This document shows positions 9,415-18,952 of a stretch of 64,000 nucleotides of DNA, piece by piece; the stretch's first letter is position 1, and each line of letters begins with the position of its first letter. A program made the translations under genes and the position numbers. A model generated the notes under the pieces. It saw only the letters and a list, made by a program, of their open reading frames with translations, made no database searches and had not been told where the DNA came from. Location of the stretch: positions 41,867 through 105,866 of the forward strand of contig JAOXRT010000131.1 of NCBI GenBank assembly GCA_025800365.1. Reading direction: 5' to 3'. The stretch comes from Cellvibrionaceae bacterium (GTDB lineage: Bacteria; Pseudomonadota; Gammaproteobacteria; Pseudomonadales; Cellvibrionaceae).

Positions 9415-11664
9415 ATGTTGCAGCAGCTACCCTTTCCTCTTCGATTATTAGCCGTTAGCTTGCCTTTGGCGGTTAATGTATATGGGCAATCCGATTCGCA
9501 AAGCAGTCAAGCCGTTCTGGAAGAAGTCATAGTGACAGCGCAAAAGCGCGATCAAGCTATCCAAGATATTCCAGCAACTGTGAATGCCATTAGCAGTGAG
9601 GCATTAGAAGATTTCAATATCTTAAGCTTTGAATCTTTGGAGCAGCTTGCCCCAGGTCTAGATACTCGCAGTGTAGATGGGCGTTCTGGGTCTATTGCTC
9701 TGCGTGGTGTCGAATACAACCCGAACTCTGCTGCGGCTCAGGCTGTGGACGTTTATTGGAATGACACCACGCTAGGTAGCAACAGCAGTGGTGCCATTTT
9801 TCAGCAACTGTTTGATTTAAGCAGTATTGAAATTGTACGTGGTGCCCAAGGTACATTGCAGGGTCGTTCATCTCCAGCAGGAGCTTTAAAGCTGAATACC
9901 GCGAAAGCTCAGCTGGATAACTTTGAAGGCTATGTGCGCAATAGCTTTGCTGAAAACGCGGCCAGTAATACTCAGCTGGCGATTAATACCCCGCTAATCG
10001 ACGGTAAGTTAGCGCTAAGACTAGCAGCGGTCTACGATGACAATGAGCTACAGGAAACAAGAAATCTGCTAGATGGCAATGTTAGCGACAGCCAAAGCCG
10101 GGCTGGTCGCCTCTCTATGGCGTGGCAGGCCAGTGAAGATATACGTGTTGATCTAAGTTACCAATACCAAGAAAGTAACCTGGATCGTGTGACAAGGGTT
10201 CAAGGTAGCAGCAGCTTACCGCAGCAAGCCATTGCGCTTCCAGTTATTGAAAGCCAGGATAATTTAGGTATTCAGGTTGCGCCAGATATTTATCAAGGCC
10301 GATTTGAGGTGGCTACATTGCGAGTAAATTGGGACCTTGGTAATCATCAACTTGATTGGGTATCAGGATATTCAGAGCTTCATTCCAGTGAAAATTTCGA
10401 CAACAGCCAGGGTAATAGCAATCCAAATGCGATAGCGGGATTTGCTTCGCCCACCCGCTTTGTGGATGCAAGTTTTGCAAATTCACATGAGTTTCGAATC
10501 AGCTCTAGTGATAGCGATGATTGGCAATACATGTTGGGTATTTACTATGGTGAGGAAAATGGACAGTTCGATCGTTACCAATACTTAGGGCCTCAAGGGC
10601 CAAATCAAGGCTCAATCCTATCCCCCTTAGGTGCAGAAGATGTCGGTATTTTCACTCACCATAGTTATCAGTTTAATGATAACTGGAGCACCGAAGCTGG
10701 TATCCGCTGGCAGCGTGCAGAGCGATTTAATGCCTCGGATATTTATCTTGCCAATGGCATGCTGCTAAGGCCGCTGCTTGCTGCAGAGGTGCGCAATCGC
10801 AGCGAAGAGGCTGTTACAGGTAGTTGGAGTCTTAGCTATCAAATGGATGAGCCTGATGCGGTAAGTTATTTTAGTATTTCTAAGAGCTTTCGCCCGGGCG
10901 GTGTAACGGTAACGTCGGTGAGCTTAGCTGATCTGGCCACTTATGAAAGTGAGGATAGCATTGCCTATGAGCTAGGCATGAAGTTTAAATTGTTGGATGG
11001 TCGATTGAACCTCAATACCGCAGTGTTCTATCAAGATTTTGATAATTACATTACTCGCCTCTCCAGAATCGCTGTAAATGATAGAGGGCTTGCCACTCGA
11101 CCAAGATCCAGCGGTATAACAACGACGGGTGATGCTTTAGTAAAAGGTATAGAAATAGAGTGGCAAGCCCTATTGGCGGACAACTGGCAGCTCAATGGTG
11201 GACTGAGTTTTACCGAAGCCGAATTTAAAGATGGAGTAAATCTACCTTGTAACAATGGTTTGGCAATTCCGAATGGGCAAATTGCAAACTATTGTGATGT
11301 CTCTGGTTTAGAGCTAGGTATTCAGCCAAAACTCAGTGCGAACCTTGCTTTGTTTAATCAGCAAGATTTTGGCTCCTTTGAGTTGTATCAGCAGTGGTTA
11401 TTACGCTTTGTTGGCAGCCGAACAGAAGTGGACGCTGTGGGAGGAGAATTAGGTTCCTATTCAACAGCTGATTGGCATATTGGCCTTCGCAGCAACGACA
11501 ATGGCTGGGATGTCGCTGTTTTTGCTAAAAATCTATTTGATAAAAATGCCATCAATAATATTCAACCTCAATTTAGAGTGCGTGCTGGTTTAGCGACAGG
11601 TTATCAACGGGTTGATGCCATCGACGGACGCACTTTAGGACTTAGTTTCAAATATCAGTTCTAA
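9415..11664 (+). CDS. TonB-dependent outer-membrane receptor
   Basis: A 749-residue receptor with a signal peptide (cut probably after about residue 24), a TonB-box-like EEVIVTAQKR near residues 36-45, a plug domain with ALRGVEYN and SIEIVRGAQGTLQGRSSPAG, and a long beta-barrel ending in the typical aromatic C-terminus (SFKYQF). It would move a large or scarce substrate across the outer membrane using TonB-ExbBD energy. It is followed after 12 bases by a sulfatase gene and then a second one, forming a probable three-gene operon, so the cargo is likely a sulfated molecule. The plug style (DQAIQDIP) is that of the broad marine TonB receptor group, which does not reveal the ligand. Confidence 0.93.
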   Translation: MLQQLPFPLRLLAVSLPLAVNVYGQSDSQSSQAVLEEVIVTAQKRDQAIQDIPATVNAISSEALEDFNILSFESLEQLAPGLDTRSVDGRSGSIALRGVEYNPNSAAAQAVDVYWNDTTLGSNSSGAIFQQLFDLSSIEIVRGAQGTLQGRSSPAGALKLNTAKAQLDNFEGYVRNSFAENAASNTQLAINTPLIDGKLALRLAAVYDDNELQETRNLLDGNVSDSQSRAGRLSMAWQASEDIRVDLSYQYQESNLDRVTRVQGSSSLPQQAIALPVIESQDNLGIQVAPDIYQGRFEVATLRVNWDLGNHQLDWVSGYSELHSSENFDNSQGNSNPNAIAGFASPTRFVDASFANSHEFRISSSDSDDWQYMLGIYYGEENGQFDRYQYLGPQGPNQGSILSPLGAEDVGIFTHHSYQFNDNWSTEAGIRWQRAERFNASDIYLANGMLLRPLLAAEVRNRSEEAVTGSWSLSYQMDEPDAVSYFSISKSFRPGGVTVTSVSLADLATYESEDSIAYELGMKFKLLDGRLNLNTAVFYQDFDNYITRLSRIAVNDRGLATRPRSSGITTTGDALVKGIEIEWQALLADNWQLNGGLSFTEAEFKDGVNLPCNNGLAIPNGQIANYCDVSGLELGIQPKLSANLALFNQQDFGSFELYQQWLLRFVGSRTEVDAVGGELGSYSTADWHIGLRSNDNGWDVAVFAKNLFDKNAINNIQPQFRVRAGLATGYQRVDAIDGRTLGLSFKYQF

Positions 11665-11676
11665 AGGGCGCTAGAG

Positions 11677-13221
11677 ATGTACTTTCGAAATTTCGTTTTA
11701 GTTTTAGCGTGTGTCTTGTCGGTCTGTGCTCAGGCTGACAAGCCGCCCAATATTGTTTTAATGTTGAGTGACAATCTCGGCTTTGGTGATTTGGGTAGTT
11801 ATGGTGGCGGCGCTCAACGTGGCGCTGCCACACCACAGCTGGATCAATTGGCACAAGATGGCTTTCGCTTCACCAATTTTATGGTGGAGGCTGAGTGCAC
11901 GCCATCGCGTTCGGCTTTAATGACGGGACGTATGCCAATACGCTCTGGTACCACGCGTGCCGTTCCTGTGCCGGGTTTGCCTCAAGGCTTGTCGCCTTGG
12001 GAGGTAACTATTGCCGAGGTGTTGCGCGAATCGGGCTATCAAACAGCGATGTTTGGTAAGTGGCATTTGGGTTACGATCAAGAACGTTTACCGACAGCGC
12101 AGGGGTTCCAGCAGTGGTGGGGTTTTCCATTTAGCACTGGTATCTCTGATTTCCCCAATCATGTGGGTTATGAGCATAGTGGTTTAAAGCCTGCCAGATT
12201 ATGGCAAGGAAACGATCGCGATGGCGCTCATGCTGGCGAAGTTTATGACCGCGACATGAGGCCTCTGATTGATGAAAAAATTGCCCAAAGGGCCGTAGAA
12301 TTTATTCATCAAGCTAAAGAAGACAAACCGTTTTTCCTCTATCTTCCCTGGTCTATACCGCACCATCCTTCCATACCGCACCCTGATTTCCAAGGCAAAA
12401 CCGGTCATGGGCGGTACGCTGATGTTCTAGCTGAGCATGATCATCGCGTAGGCCAGGTTTTGGCGGCAATTGATTCGGCGGGTCTGCGTGAAGACACGAT
12501 TATTATCTACGCCAGTGATAATGGCCCTGATCGCGCTGAATACCCTTGGATAGGTGATACCGGTCCATTTCGCGGCTATCTAGGTACAGTTCATGAAGGT
12601 TCAGTGAGAACGCCATTGATCATGCGTTGGCCTGGAAAGATCGAATCGGGTCTCAGCAGCAATGAAATGGTTTCTATGGTTGATTTATTTCCAAGTCTTG
12701 CAAAATTAGCGGGTGCTTCAAAGCATGTGCCAGATGATCGTGTAATCGATGGGATAGAAATGAGTGAGTTCTTCCTCGGCAAGCGTGAATCATCAGGTCG
12801 AGAAAGTGTAATTCTGTTTTCCGGCGAAGATCTTAGAGCTGTTAAATGGCGCCAGTTCAAAGTGTACTTTCAAGGCGAAGGAACCGCTCCAGGTGAGCAA
12901 AAAATAGATCAACTATGGGCGCCAGAAATATACAACACAGTGGTCGATCCTAAAGAAGCCAATAATATAGGTGTTAATCGCCTTTGGGTTATGTACCCCG
13001 TATTTAAAACCCTTATGCCCTTTGCCTACTCCATTGATAAATACGGCATCGTCGAGCCCGGTGGTGAGAAGCCGAACCGCTATGAGGTTAACATTCCATT
13101 CTTTCGTTGGGAGCAAATTGAGAACAGTTTGGGAGAGCTAAAAAAACAAAAGCTCAGGAAAATGCTTAGTGAAAAACTAAATTCCATAAGCCAGCATATT
13201 AAAGGTGAGGCACAAGACTGA
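11677..13221 (+). CDS. Secreted sulfatase (DNLG-type metal motif)
   Basis: A 514-residue sulfatase with a signal peptide ending near ...VCAQA (about residue 20). The formylglycine motif CTPSR has its Cys at about residue 74 in the block CTPSRSALMTGR; FGKWHLGYDQ and YASDNGPD follow. The usual metal motif DDLG is SDNLGFGDLGSYGGG here, an Asp-Asn variant that I recall from some marine sulfatases of this type. Its stop codon TGA shares one base with the ATG of the next sulfatase, so translation is probably coupled. Substrate unknown. Confidence 0.9.
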   Translation: MYFRNFVLVLACVLSVCAQADKPPNIVLMLSDNLGFGDLGSYGGGAQRGAATPQLDQLAQDGFRFTNFMVEAECTPSRSALMTGRMPIRSGTTRAVPVPGLPQGLSPWEVTIAEVLRESGYQTAMFGKWHLGYDQERLPTAQGFQQWWGFPFSTGISDFPNHVGYEHSGLKPARLWQGNDRDGAHAGEVYDRDMRPLIDEKIAQRAVEFIHQAKEDKPFFLYLPWSIPHHPSIPHPDFQGKTGHGRYADVLAEHDHRVGQVLAAIDSAGLREDTIIIYASDNGPDRAEYPWIGDTGPFRGYLGTVHEGSVRTPLIMRWPGKIESGLSSNEMVSMVDLFPSLAKLAGASKHVPDDRVIDGIEMSEFFLGKRESSGRESVILFSGEDLRAVKWRQFKVYFQGEGTAPGEQKIDQLWAPEIYNTVVDPKEANNIGVNRLWVMYPVFKTLMPFAYSIDKYGIVEPGGEKPNRYEVNIPFFRWEQIENSLGELKKQKLRKMLSEKLNSISQHIKGEAQD

Positions 13222-15455
13222 TGAGATTGAATTCTATTATTTGCACTGTGCTTAGTTTAATAGTGCTTCTTGGAAGTCAACACAGCATGGCTTTATTTGA
13301 GAAAGAAAAGCCAAAAAATGTTGTTGTGGTTATTCTTGATGATTTGGGTTATTCGGATCTAGCCAGCTTCGGTTCTGATATTAAAACAGACAGCATAGAT
13401 GCATTGGCCAACGATGGTGTGCGCTATAGCAACTTCCATGCTACCCCAACCTGCTCACCAAGCCGAGCTGCATTGTTGACAGGCAGGGATCCCCACCGGG
13501 TAGGCATGGGCTTAGTTTCACGCTTTGATTTTGGTGAGCGTTATCCTGCGTTTCGTGGTCGTATCAGCGAAAATGCGGTTACCATGGCCGAGTTGCTTGC
13601 TGCAAATAACTATGGCACTTACGGAGTCGGAAAATGGCATTTGCTACCCCCCTCTAACATGAAGCCATCTGGCCCGTTTACACATTGGCCATCGGGCAAA
13701 GGGTTCCAACGATTTTATGGTTTTCTTGCGGGTTCTACTGATCAATTTAAACCAGAATTATTTGAAGACAACCGCTTTGTAGAAAGGGAATTTGACGAGG
13801 ACTATATTCTTACTCGAGATCTTATGGATAAGGCGATTAAAATGCTGCATAACCATGTGAGCTATTCGCCGGAGCGGCCTTTCTTTATGTATATCGCCAC
13901 TCCAGGTATGCATGCGCCTCACCAAGCCTCTAAGCCGTATTTGGAAAAGTACCGTGGGGCATTCGATCACGGTTGGGATGAAGAAATTCTGCAGCGTTTA
14001 AAGCGGCAACAAGATATGGGCTTATTGCCCAAGTCCATCACGTTACCAGAAAAAGATAAGCGCATTCAGGACTGGTCTACTTTGACTGCTGAACAGAAAA
14101 AAGTCTATGCACGGCTACAGGAAGTTTATGCTGCATTTCTCGAAGAAACGGATGTTGAGCTTGGTCGATTCTTCGAGCAGCTTAAACGACTGCAGCAATA
14201 CGATGACACCTTAGTGGTTTTGTTATCAGATAATGGGGCCAGCCAAGAAGGGGATGTTAATGGCAATATCAATCATAGCAGCCACTACAGCGGCAATATT
14301 GAAACAGTCAGCGATATCTCGTCGCGAATCGAAGAAATAGGTGGCCCACGCACTGCGAGCAACTATCCATTGGGTTGGGCGGCTAGCAGTAATACGCCGT
14401 TTCGATATTTCAAACAGGATACTTACAGCGGTGGTGTGAATGTTCCGTTAATTATTAAGCCAGTAAAATCACAAGCACGGAAGCTTGAAGCCAATAGCGT
14501 CCGCCATCAATACCATTTTATTAGCGACATATTTCCGACTGTAATGGATTACTTGGATATAAAAATTCCAGATCAGTTTGACGGTCGCAAACAGCTTCCA
14601 TTTGATGGTATATCAATGCGCTATAGTCTAGAAAAGCCATCGTCAGAAGACCAACGTGAGACGCAGTTCTATCGCATGGGCTTTCATCGAGGTATTTATG
14701 CCGATGGTTGGTCAGCTGTCTTTCGCCATCAACAAGGTGAAGGAACTGACAAAAGCCAATGGCAGCTGTTCAATCTAAAAGAGGATATTGCGCAAGCTAA
14801 AGATTTATCGCAACAGTTCCCTGAAAAGCTGAATAAACTAAAGGGCATTTGGGAGGCAGAGGCGGAAAAAGTCAATGCCGACGGTATGCTTAACCCCAAG
14901 GCACTTAAGGTGCTACGTACGGCTAAACAATTGTTCGCCCCCAATAACAACAGCAAGACACATCGCTTTTACCCTGAAACAAGTTATGTGGTTGAAAAGT
15001 CGGCCCCGCAAATTGTTGGAAAATCGTTTGATATTCGAATAGATATTGAGTCCGGGGCAAATACAGCAGATGGTTTGTTGTTTACCTACGGCAATCGAGA
15101 CTCTGGTTTCATTTTATACATGGATAAAGGGAAGCCTGTTTTCGAATACAATTACTTTGACAATATTGCCAGTTTTGGCAAGCAAAGCCGATTTGTTTCA
15201 TCCAGTTCTCTTGATAAGAGCGTGTCAAAGTTTGAGTTACAGTTTCGTCAGCAAGATAAAGACCTAGCGACAGTCAAAATTGTCCAAGCAGGCAAGGTAC
15301 TTGCCGAGGGCCGCATTCCCAATACTATTAATGGGCGTCTGTCCCATGAGGGTGCCAGTATCTTAAAGGAGTGGGCGGTATCGGTATCGGATCATCCTAA
15401 GGCCAAAATGCCTTTTAACGGCCAACTTAAATACATTGAAGTAGAAGTTCTGTAG
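13221..15455 (+). CDS. Large secreted sulfatase with C-terminal beta-sandwich-like domain
   Basis: A 744-residue sulfatase with a signal peptide (about residues 1-25). VVVILDDLGYSDLASFG supplies the metal ligands, and CSPSRAALLTGRDPHRVG holds the formylglycine Cys at about residue 78. GVGKWHL and LLSDNGASQEG follow. The length and the GRDPHRVGMG style resemble AtsA-like arylsulfatases. The last about 150 residues (from FDIRIDIESGANTADGLLF on) read as a separate beta-rich domain, possibly substrate- or surface-binding; this is inference. It is the last gene of the receptor-sulfatase-sulfatase operon and is followed by a clear terminator. Confidence 0.9.
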   Translation: MRLNSIICTVLSLIVLLGSQHSMALFEKEKPKNVVVVILDDLGYSDLASFGSDIKTDSIDALANDGVRYSNFHATPTCSPSRAALLTGRDPHRVGMGLVSRFDFGERYPAFRGRISENAVTMAELLAANNYGTYGVGKWHLLPPSNMKPSGPFTHWPSGKGFQRFYGFLAGSTDQFKPELFEDNRFVEREFDEDYILTRDLMDKAIKMLHNHVSYSPERPFFMYIATPGMHAPHQASKPYLEKYRGAFDHGWDEEILQRLKRQQDMGLLPKSITLPEKDKRIQDWSTLTAEQKKVYARLQEVYAAFLEETDVELGRFFEQLKRLQQYDDTLVVLLSDNGASQEGDVNGNINHSSHYSGNIETVSDISSRIEEIGGPRTASNYPLGWAASSNTPFRYFKQDTYSGGVNVPLIIKPVKSQARKLEANSVRHQYHFISDIFPTVMDYLDIKIPDQFDGRKQLPFDGISMRYSLEKPSSEDQRETQFYRMGFHRGIYADGWSAVFRHQQGEGTDKSQWQLFNLKEDIAQAKDLSQQFPEKLNKLKGIWEAEAEKVNADGMLNPKALKVLRTAKQLFAPNNNSKTHRFYPETSYVVEKSAPQIVGKSFDIRIDIESGANTADGLLFTYGNRDSGFILYMDKGKPVFEYNYFDNIASFGKQSRFVSSSSLDKSVSKFELQFRQQDKDLATVKIVQAGKVLAEGRIPNTINGRLSHEGASILKEWAVSVSDHPKAKMPFNGQLKYIEVEVL

Positions 15456-15478
15456 AGCGGTAGGCATCACCGTTACTG

Positions 15479-15500
15479 GGGCCTTCTAGGCCCTTTTTTT
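15479..15500 (+). terminator. Rho-independent terminator of the sulfatase operon
   Basis: GGGCC at 15479-15483 pairs with GGCCC at 15489-15493 across a TTCTA loop, followed by seven T residues. It lies 23 bases after the last sulfatase stop. Confidence 0.9.
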
Positions 15501-15797
15501 ACCTACTGTAGAAATCAAAATTCCTATTTTGATTTCTACGTCGCCCCCTCCGAGCGGGCGCCGTTGTGTGAAACAGCTTGCTCGAAGTGGGCTCGCAGTA
15601 ATGTGAGCGCTCAGGTCGGCTTTTTTGACTAAAAACGGTGCAATCTTGCCAATAAGACAAATGTGGCCATTTTTCTGATCTTCATCTCGGAATTCCTTTC
15701 TGCTTGTCATAAACTGAGGCTATATGGATTGCGATAATAACAATAGAAAATAAGCCTATGGCCGCGCCCTCGCGGCTGACAGCTACCGGAGATTGCC
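15501..15797. other. Non-coding stretch with a perfect 13-bp inverted repeat
   Basis: Together with the terminator this is a 342-base gap. It holds GTAGAAATCAAAA at 15508-15520 facing TTTTGATTTCTAC at 15527-15539 around a 6-base loop, then a GC-rich stretch (about 15540-15630) without a recognised element. A ribosome site (ACCGGAG) lies just before the alcohol dehydrogenase start. A minus-strand reading frame here has no recognisable product and was not called. Confidence 0.5.
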
Positions 15798-17003
15798 ATG
15801 CCTTTTGCTGCAAAGTTAAAACTTGCTGTTCGTAAACTCGCCGTTTCTCTTATTGCCCAGCCCAAGCCTATTACCTATGTTGGTGAAGGATCTTCCTTAA
15901 AGCTCTGTGAAGCCGTTGATCAATTTGACGTACGCAAAGTTCTTATCGTAACTGATGCTATGTTATGTGAGCTGGGTTTGATAGACCCATTGCAAAAAGC
16001 CTTGAGCGATGCTGGTGTAGAAAGTGTTGTGTACCAAGGTGTGACCCCGGACCCAGTTTGGACGGTCGTCGAAGAAGGTCTCACCCTACTCAAAGGTGAG
16101 CAATGCGATGGGGTTATCGGTGTCGGTGGTGGTTCATCAATCGATGCTGCGAAAGTGATTGCTTTGGCGGCTACGAATACCAGTATTCCTCCACGCGAGT
16201 TGGCAGGCTTTAAAAAGGCCAAACAAGATGGTTTGCCTTTATTTGCCGTTCCTACCACAGCAGGTACTGGCTCGGAGGTGACTATCGCTGCGGTTATTTC
16301 AGATCCTGAGACTCACAAAAAGGATCTCATCGGCGATACCCGTGTTATTCCGAAAGTCGCCGCCTTAGATCCTTCACTGATGCTGGGCTTGCCGCCAGCC
16401 GTTACTGCGGCTACTGGTATGGACGCCCTAACCCACGCTATTGAATCCTATATCGGTGAGTGGGCCAATGAAGAAACCGATGCACTGGCGAAAAGTGCGA
16501 TCAAATTGATTTTTGATAATTTGCCAAAGGCTGTTGCTGAAGGAAGCGATGTTAAAGCACGTGAAGCTATGGCGCTTGCTTCTTACTATGCTGGTTTGGC
16601 TTTCACTAAGGCAATGGTGGGTTATGTCCATGGTATTGCTCACCAGCTTGGTGGGAAATACGGAATACCTCATGGTCTTGCGAATGCCGTTGTGCTTCCT
16701 GAGGTGCTTAACTTCTCCAAAGATGCAGCTTCCCACCGCTTAGCAGAGCTAGCTATTCACACGGGCCTAGGTGAGCACTATGAAGGTGATGCAGCGCTCA
16801 GCCAGAAGTTTATTGATCATATTAAAGCGATGAATGAAGAAATAGGAATTCCTGTGGGCTTTGAACAAATTCAAGCCTCCGATATCCCTGAGTTGGCGAC
16901 AGCAGCATTGGAGGAATCCCACGGTACCTATCCAGTACCAGAATATATGAATCAAGCAGAATGTGAGGCGATGATTGGGCGTTTGATGTTACGTCCTGTC
17001 TAG
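15798..17003 (+). CDS. Iron-containing (group III) alcohol dehydrogenase
   Basis: A 401-residue cytoplasmic oxidoreductase of the Fe-ADH family. The NAD(P) motif GVGGGSSIDAAKV lies near residues 105-117, the block PTTAGTGSEVT is typical of the family, and the metal-binding region contains GMDALTHAIESYI and HGIAHQLGGKYGIPHGLANA. The family oxidises or reduces simple alcohols and aldehydes, or lactaldehyde/butanediol-type substrates; the substrate cannot be fixed here. The ATG at 15798 has ACCGGAG upstream. It stands alone after the sulfatase terminator. Confidence 0.93.
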   Translation: MPFAAKLKLAVRKLAVSLIAQPKPITYVGEGSSLKLCEAVDQFDVRKVLIVTDAMLCELGLIDPLQKALSDAGVESVVYQGVTPDPVWTVVEEGLTLLKGEQCDGVIGVGGGSSIDAAKVIALAATNTSIPPRELAGFKKAKQDGLPLFAVPTTAGTGSEVTIAAVISDPETHKKDLIGDTRVIPKVAALDPSLMLGLPPAVTAATGMDALTHAIESYIGEWANEETDALAKSAIKLIFDNLPKAVAEGSDVKAREAMALASYYAGLAFTKAMVGYVHGIAHQLGGKYGIPHGLANAVVLPEVLNFSKDAASHRLAELAIHTGLGEHYEGDAALSQKFIDHIKAMNEEIGIPVGFEQIQASDIPELATAALEESHGTYPVPEYMNQAECEAMIGRLMLRPV

Positions 17004-17224
17004 CTCACGCTCATCGAAGTTTCTGTTTATATTCTTCCAGAGAGTGGGCGCCCTTAGGGTGTCCACCTTTGTTCTTCTGATTGCTCTTTGGCCTATCTTA
17101 TTGGTTTTGCCCCTTTGCCCAGTTAAGTCCTGCACCTCTAAAAATTTCATACTTGCCATTGAGGCGGTTCTAAATAATAATTTTCAGCTGATGTTGAATG
17201 CTGAAATGGAATAACATTAAAACT

Positions 17225-17692
17225 ATGAATAAGGATGTCCAAGAGTTTATTGGAGCTCGCCAATCTACAGCCTATATGATGGTGATCCTTTTACTGGGAT
17301 CGGCCAGTGTTTGGGCCCTTCCCCAGATTGTAGAGACCTTTCAAGACGGAAGCTTTGTCGAGGCAGTGTCGTTAATAGCTATTTTAGTCTTCCTCTCTGG
17401 ATTAGCTTACTATTTCGCACCAAAACTGAGCCCTAAAAAATCAATTCGTGTTAATCAAAAGACCTTGAGCATGAGGCAAGATGGAGCAATTCACTGGCGT
17501 GTTGAATTGTCTGATATCGGCCGGTGCGATATCAGTAGGCGTGAGGAAACCGCCTTTAAAGATCGATCAAAAATGCTAAACGTTCATAATAAAAACGGTG
17601 AAAAGCTGATAGAGCAAGAAGTTGAATTTTTAGATGCTGATCAGCAGAAATCACTATTAGAGCTGCTGCTCAGTCGTGTAAAAAAGATCTAG
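17225..17692 (+). CDS. Small membrane protein with C-terminal PH-like soluble domain (unknown)
   Basis: A 155-residue protein (164 if the upstream ATG at 17198 is used; neither start has a strong ribosome site). Two hydrophobic helices are visible near residues 16-35 and 45-62, followed by a charged, beta-rich cytoplasmic domain of about 85 residues (SIRVNQKTLSMRQDGAIHW...). The layout of two helices followed by a PH-like domain is common in small bacterial membrane proteins of unknown role. I do not recognise a named family with confidence. It is convergent with the FemAB-like gene, whose stop is only 4 bases away. Confidence 0.55.
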   Translation: MNKDVQEFIGARQSTAYMMVILLLGSASVWALPQIVETFQDGSFVEAVSLIAILVFLSGLAYYFAPKLSPKKSIRVNQKTLSMRQDGAIHWRVELSDIGRCDISRREETAFKDRSKMLNVHNKNGEKLIEQEVEFLDADQQKSLLELLLSRVKKI

Positions 17693-17695
17693 AGC

Positions 17696-18856
17696 TTATT
17701 CTTCTGATTTAAATGGCAGATAGCCTTCGGCATCTTCTTTGTAAAGCTTAATATGTTCACTTTCTTGCTTAAGAAAATCCTCAATTGCCGGGCGAAATTC
17801 GTCAGATGCAATCCAATGAGCTGAATGAACATAACTGGGTTTAAAGCCACGTTGAATTTTATGTTCACCCTGAGCACCCGGATCAAAGCGTTTTAGTTTG
17901 TTTTCAATAGCATACTCGATACCCTGGTAGTAGCAGGCCTCAAAATGCAATGCATCAAAATCATCTAAGCAGCCCCAATAACGCCCATATAAGGTTTCTG
18001 AATCTTTAAAATATAATGCGGCGGCGACCATCTGGCTATCGTAATGAGCTTGCACCATCATGATGGAGTCGGCACAGTTTGTTGCTAAGCGTTTAAAAAA
18101 GTCGTGATTCAGGTAGCCCTGTCTACCACTGCGCTTTAAATAGGTTAAATGGTAACAGTGGTAAAACTGCTGCCATTGCTCAGCGCTTATATCTGCACCT
18201 TCCACGCACTGAATTTCAACACCTTGTTGAGCCACTTTTCGTCGCTCACTCTTTAAACTTTTTCGCTTGCGTGATTTAAAACCGGCAAGAAAATCATCGA
18301 AGTTCTTATAGTCTTCATTTATCCAGTGAAACTGTATGGCATCGCGCTGCAGTAGTTGATTTTCTGTTGTTAGGCAGCTTAGTTGATGAGAGCTTGGGAA
18401 TAGGCTGTGAAAGCTAGAAGCTTCAAGCCTCTGGCACTCTTGCTGTAACTGTTGCAGCATGATTTGACAAAAAAGAGTTTCATCTAGGCCTTTAGCCAAA
18501 GCATAACGTGGCCCTGTAGCTGGCGTAAAAGGGATGGCGTTTAGTAGTTTTGGATAGTATTCAACGCCATAGCGATGATAGGCATCAGCCCAGGCCCAAT
18601 CGAAAACATATTCCCCATAAGAATGGCTTTTGATGTACAGAGGCATGGCGGCTAATAGCTCGCCCTTATCGTCTTGGCTATCTGCAGACCACAATAAAAA
18701 ATGATGGGGAATCCAGCCGCTGTCTTTGCTTACACACTGGCTTTGCTCCAGCGATTGCAAAAACTCATACTGAATAAAGGGGTAATCGCTTGCCCAAATA
18801 CTTTGCCAGCTATCTCGATCGATAGCGTCAATAGAGGGAATAAATTCGACAAGCAT
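17696..18856 (-). CDS. FemAB-like GNAT acyltransferase (COG3146/DUF482)
   Basis: A 386-residue protein of the FemAB-like (PF04339) group. Recognisable blocks are FTPATGPRYAL, FKSRKRKSLKSERRK, LYGRYWGCLDDFDALHFEACYYQGIEYAIE and FDPGAQGEHKIQRGFKP, all characteristic of the family. Members are annotated as possible peptidoglycan or peptide aminoacyl/N-acyl transferases, but the reaction is not established. No signal peptide, so cytoplasmic. It runs in the same direction as phoR but about 100 bases downstream, with a small hairpin between them, so co-transcription is uncertain. Confidence 0.85.
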   Translation of the reverse strand: MLVEFIPSIDAIDRDSWQSIWASDYPFIQYEFLQSLEQSQCVSKDSGWIPHHFLLWSADSQDDKGELLAAMPLYIKSHSYGEYVFDWAWADAYHRYGVEYYPKLLNAIPFTPATGPRYALAKGLDETLFCQIMLQQLQQECQRLEASSFHSLFPSSHQLSCLTTENQLLQRDAIQFHWINEDYKNFDDFLAGFKSRKRKSLKSERRKVAQQGVEIQCVEGADISAEQWQQFYHCYHLTYLKRSGRQGYLNHDFFKRLATNCADSIMMVQAHYDSQMVAAALYFKDSETLYGRYWGCLDDFDALHFEACYYQGIEYAIENKLKRFDPGAQGEHKIQRGFKPSYVHSAHWIASDEFRPAIEDFLKQESEHIKLYKEDAEGYLPFKSEE

Positions 18857-18952
18857 TGTGCGGCACTTTTTCTAATTGGCCTCACATCATAACGGCTCAG
18901 GAGTGCTTGGCAAGCCCAATTACTATTGGGTTAGACCGATTGCTTATGTCAC

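Noticed and set aside
15486-15710. A 74-codon minus-strand reading frame in the gap after the sulfatases
   Set aside because: No recognisable product, and it overlaps the terminator and the palindrome; low-complexity, so probably chance.
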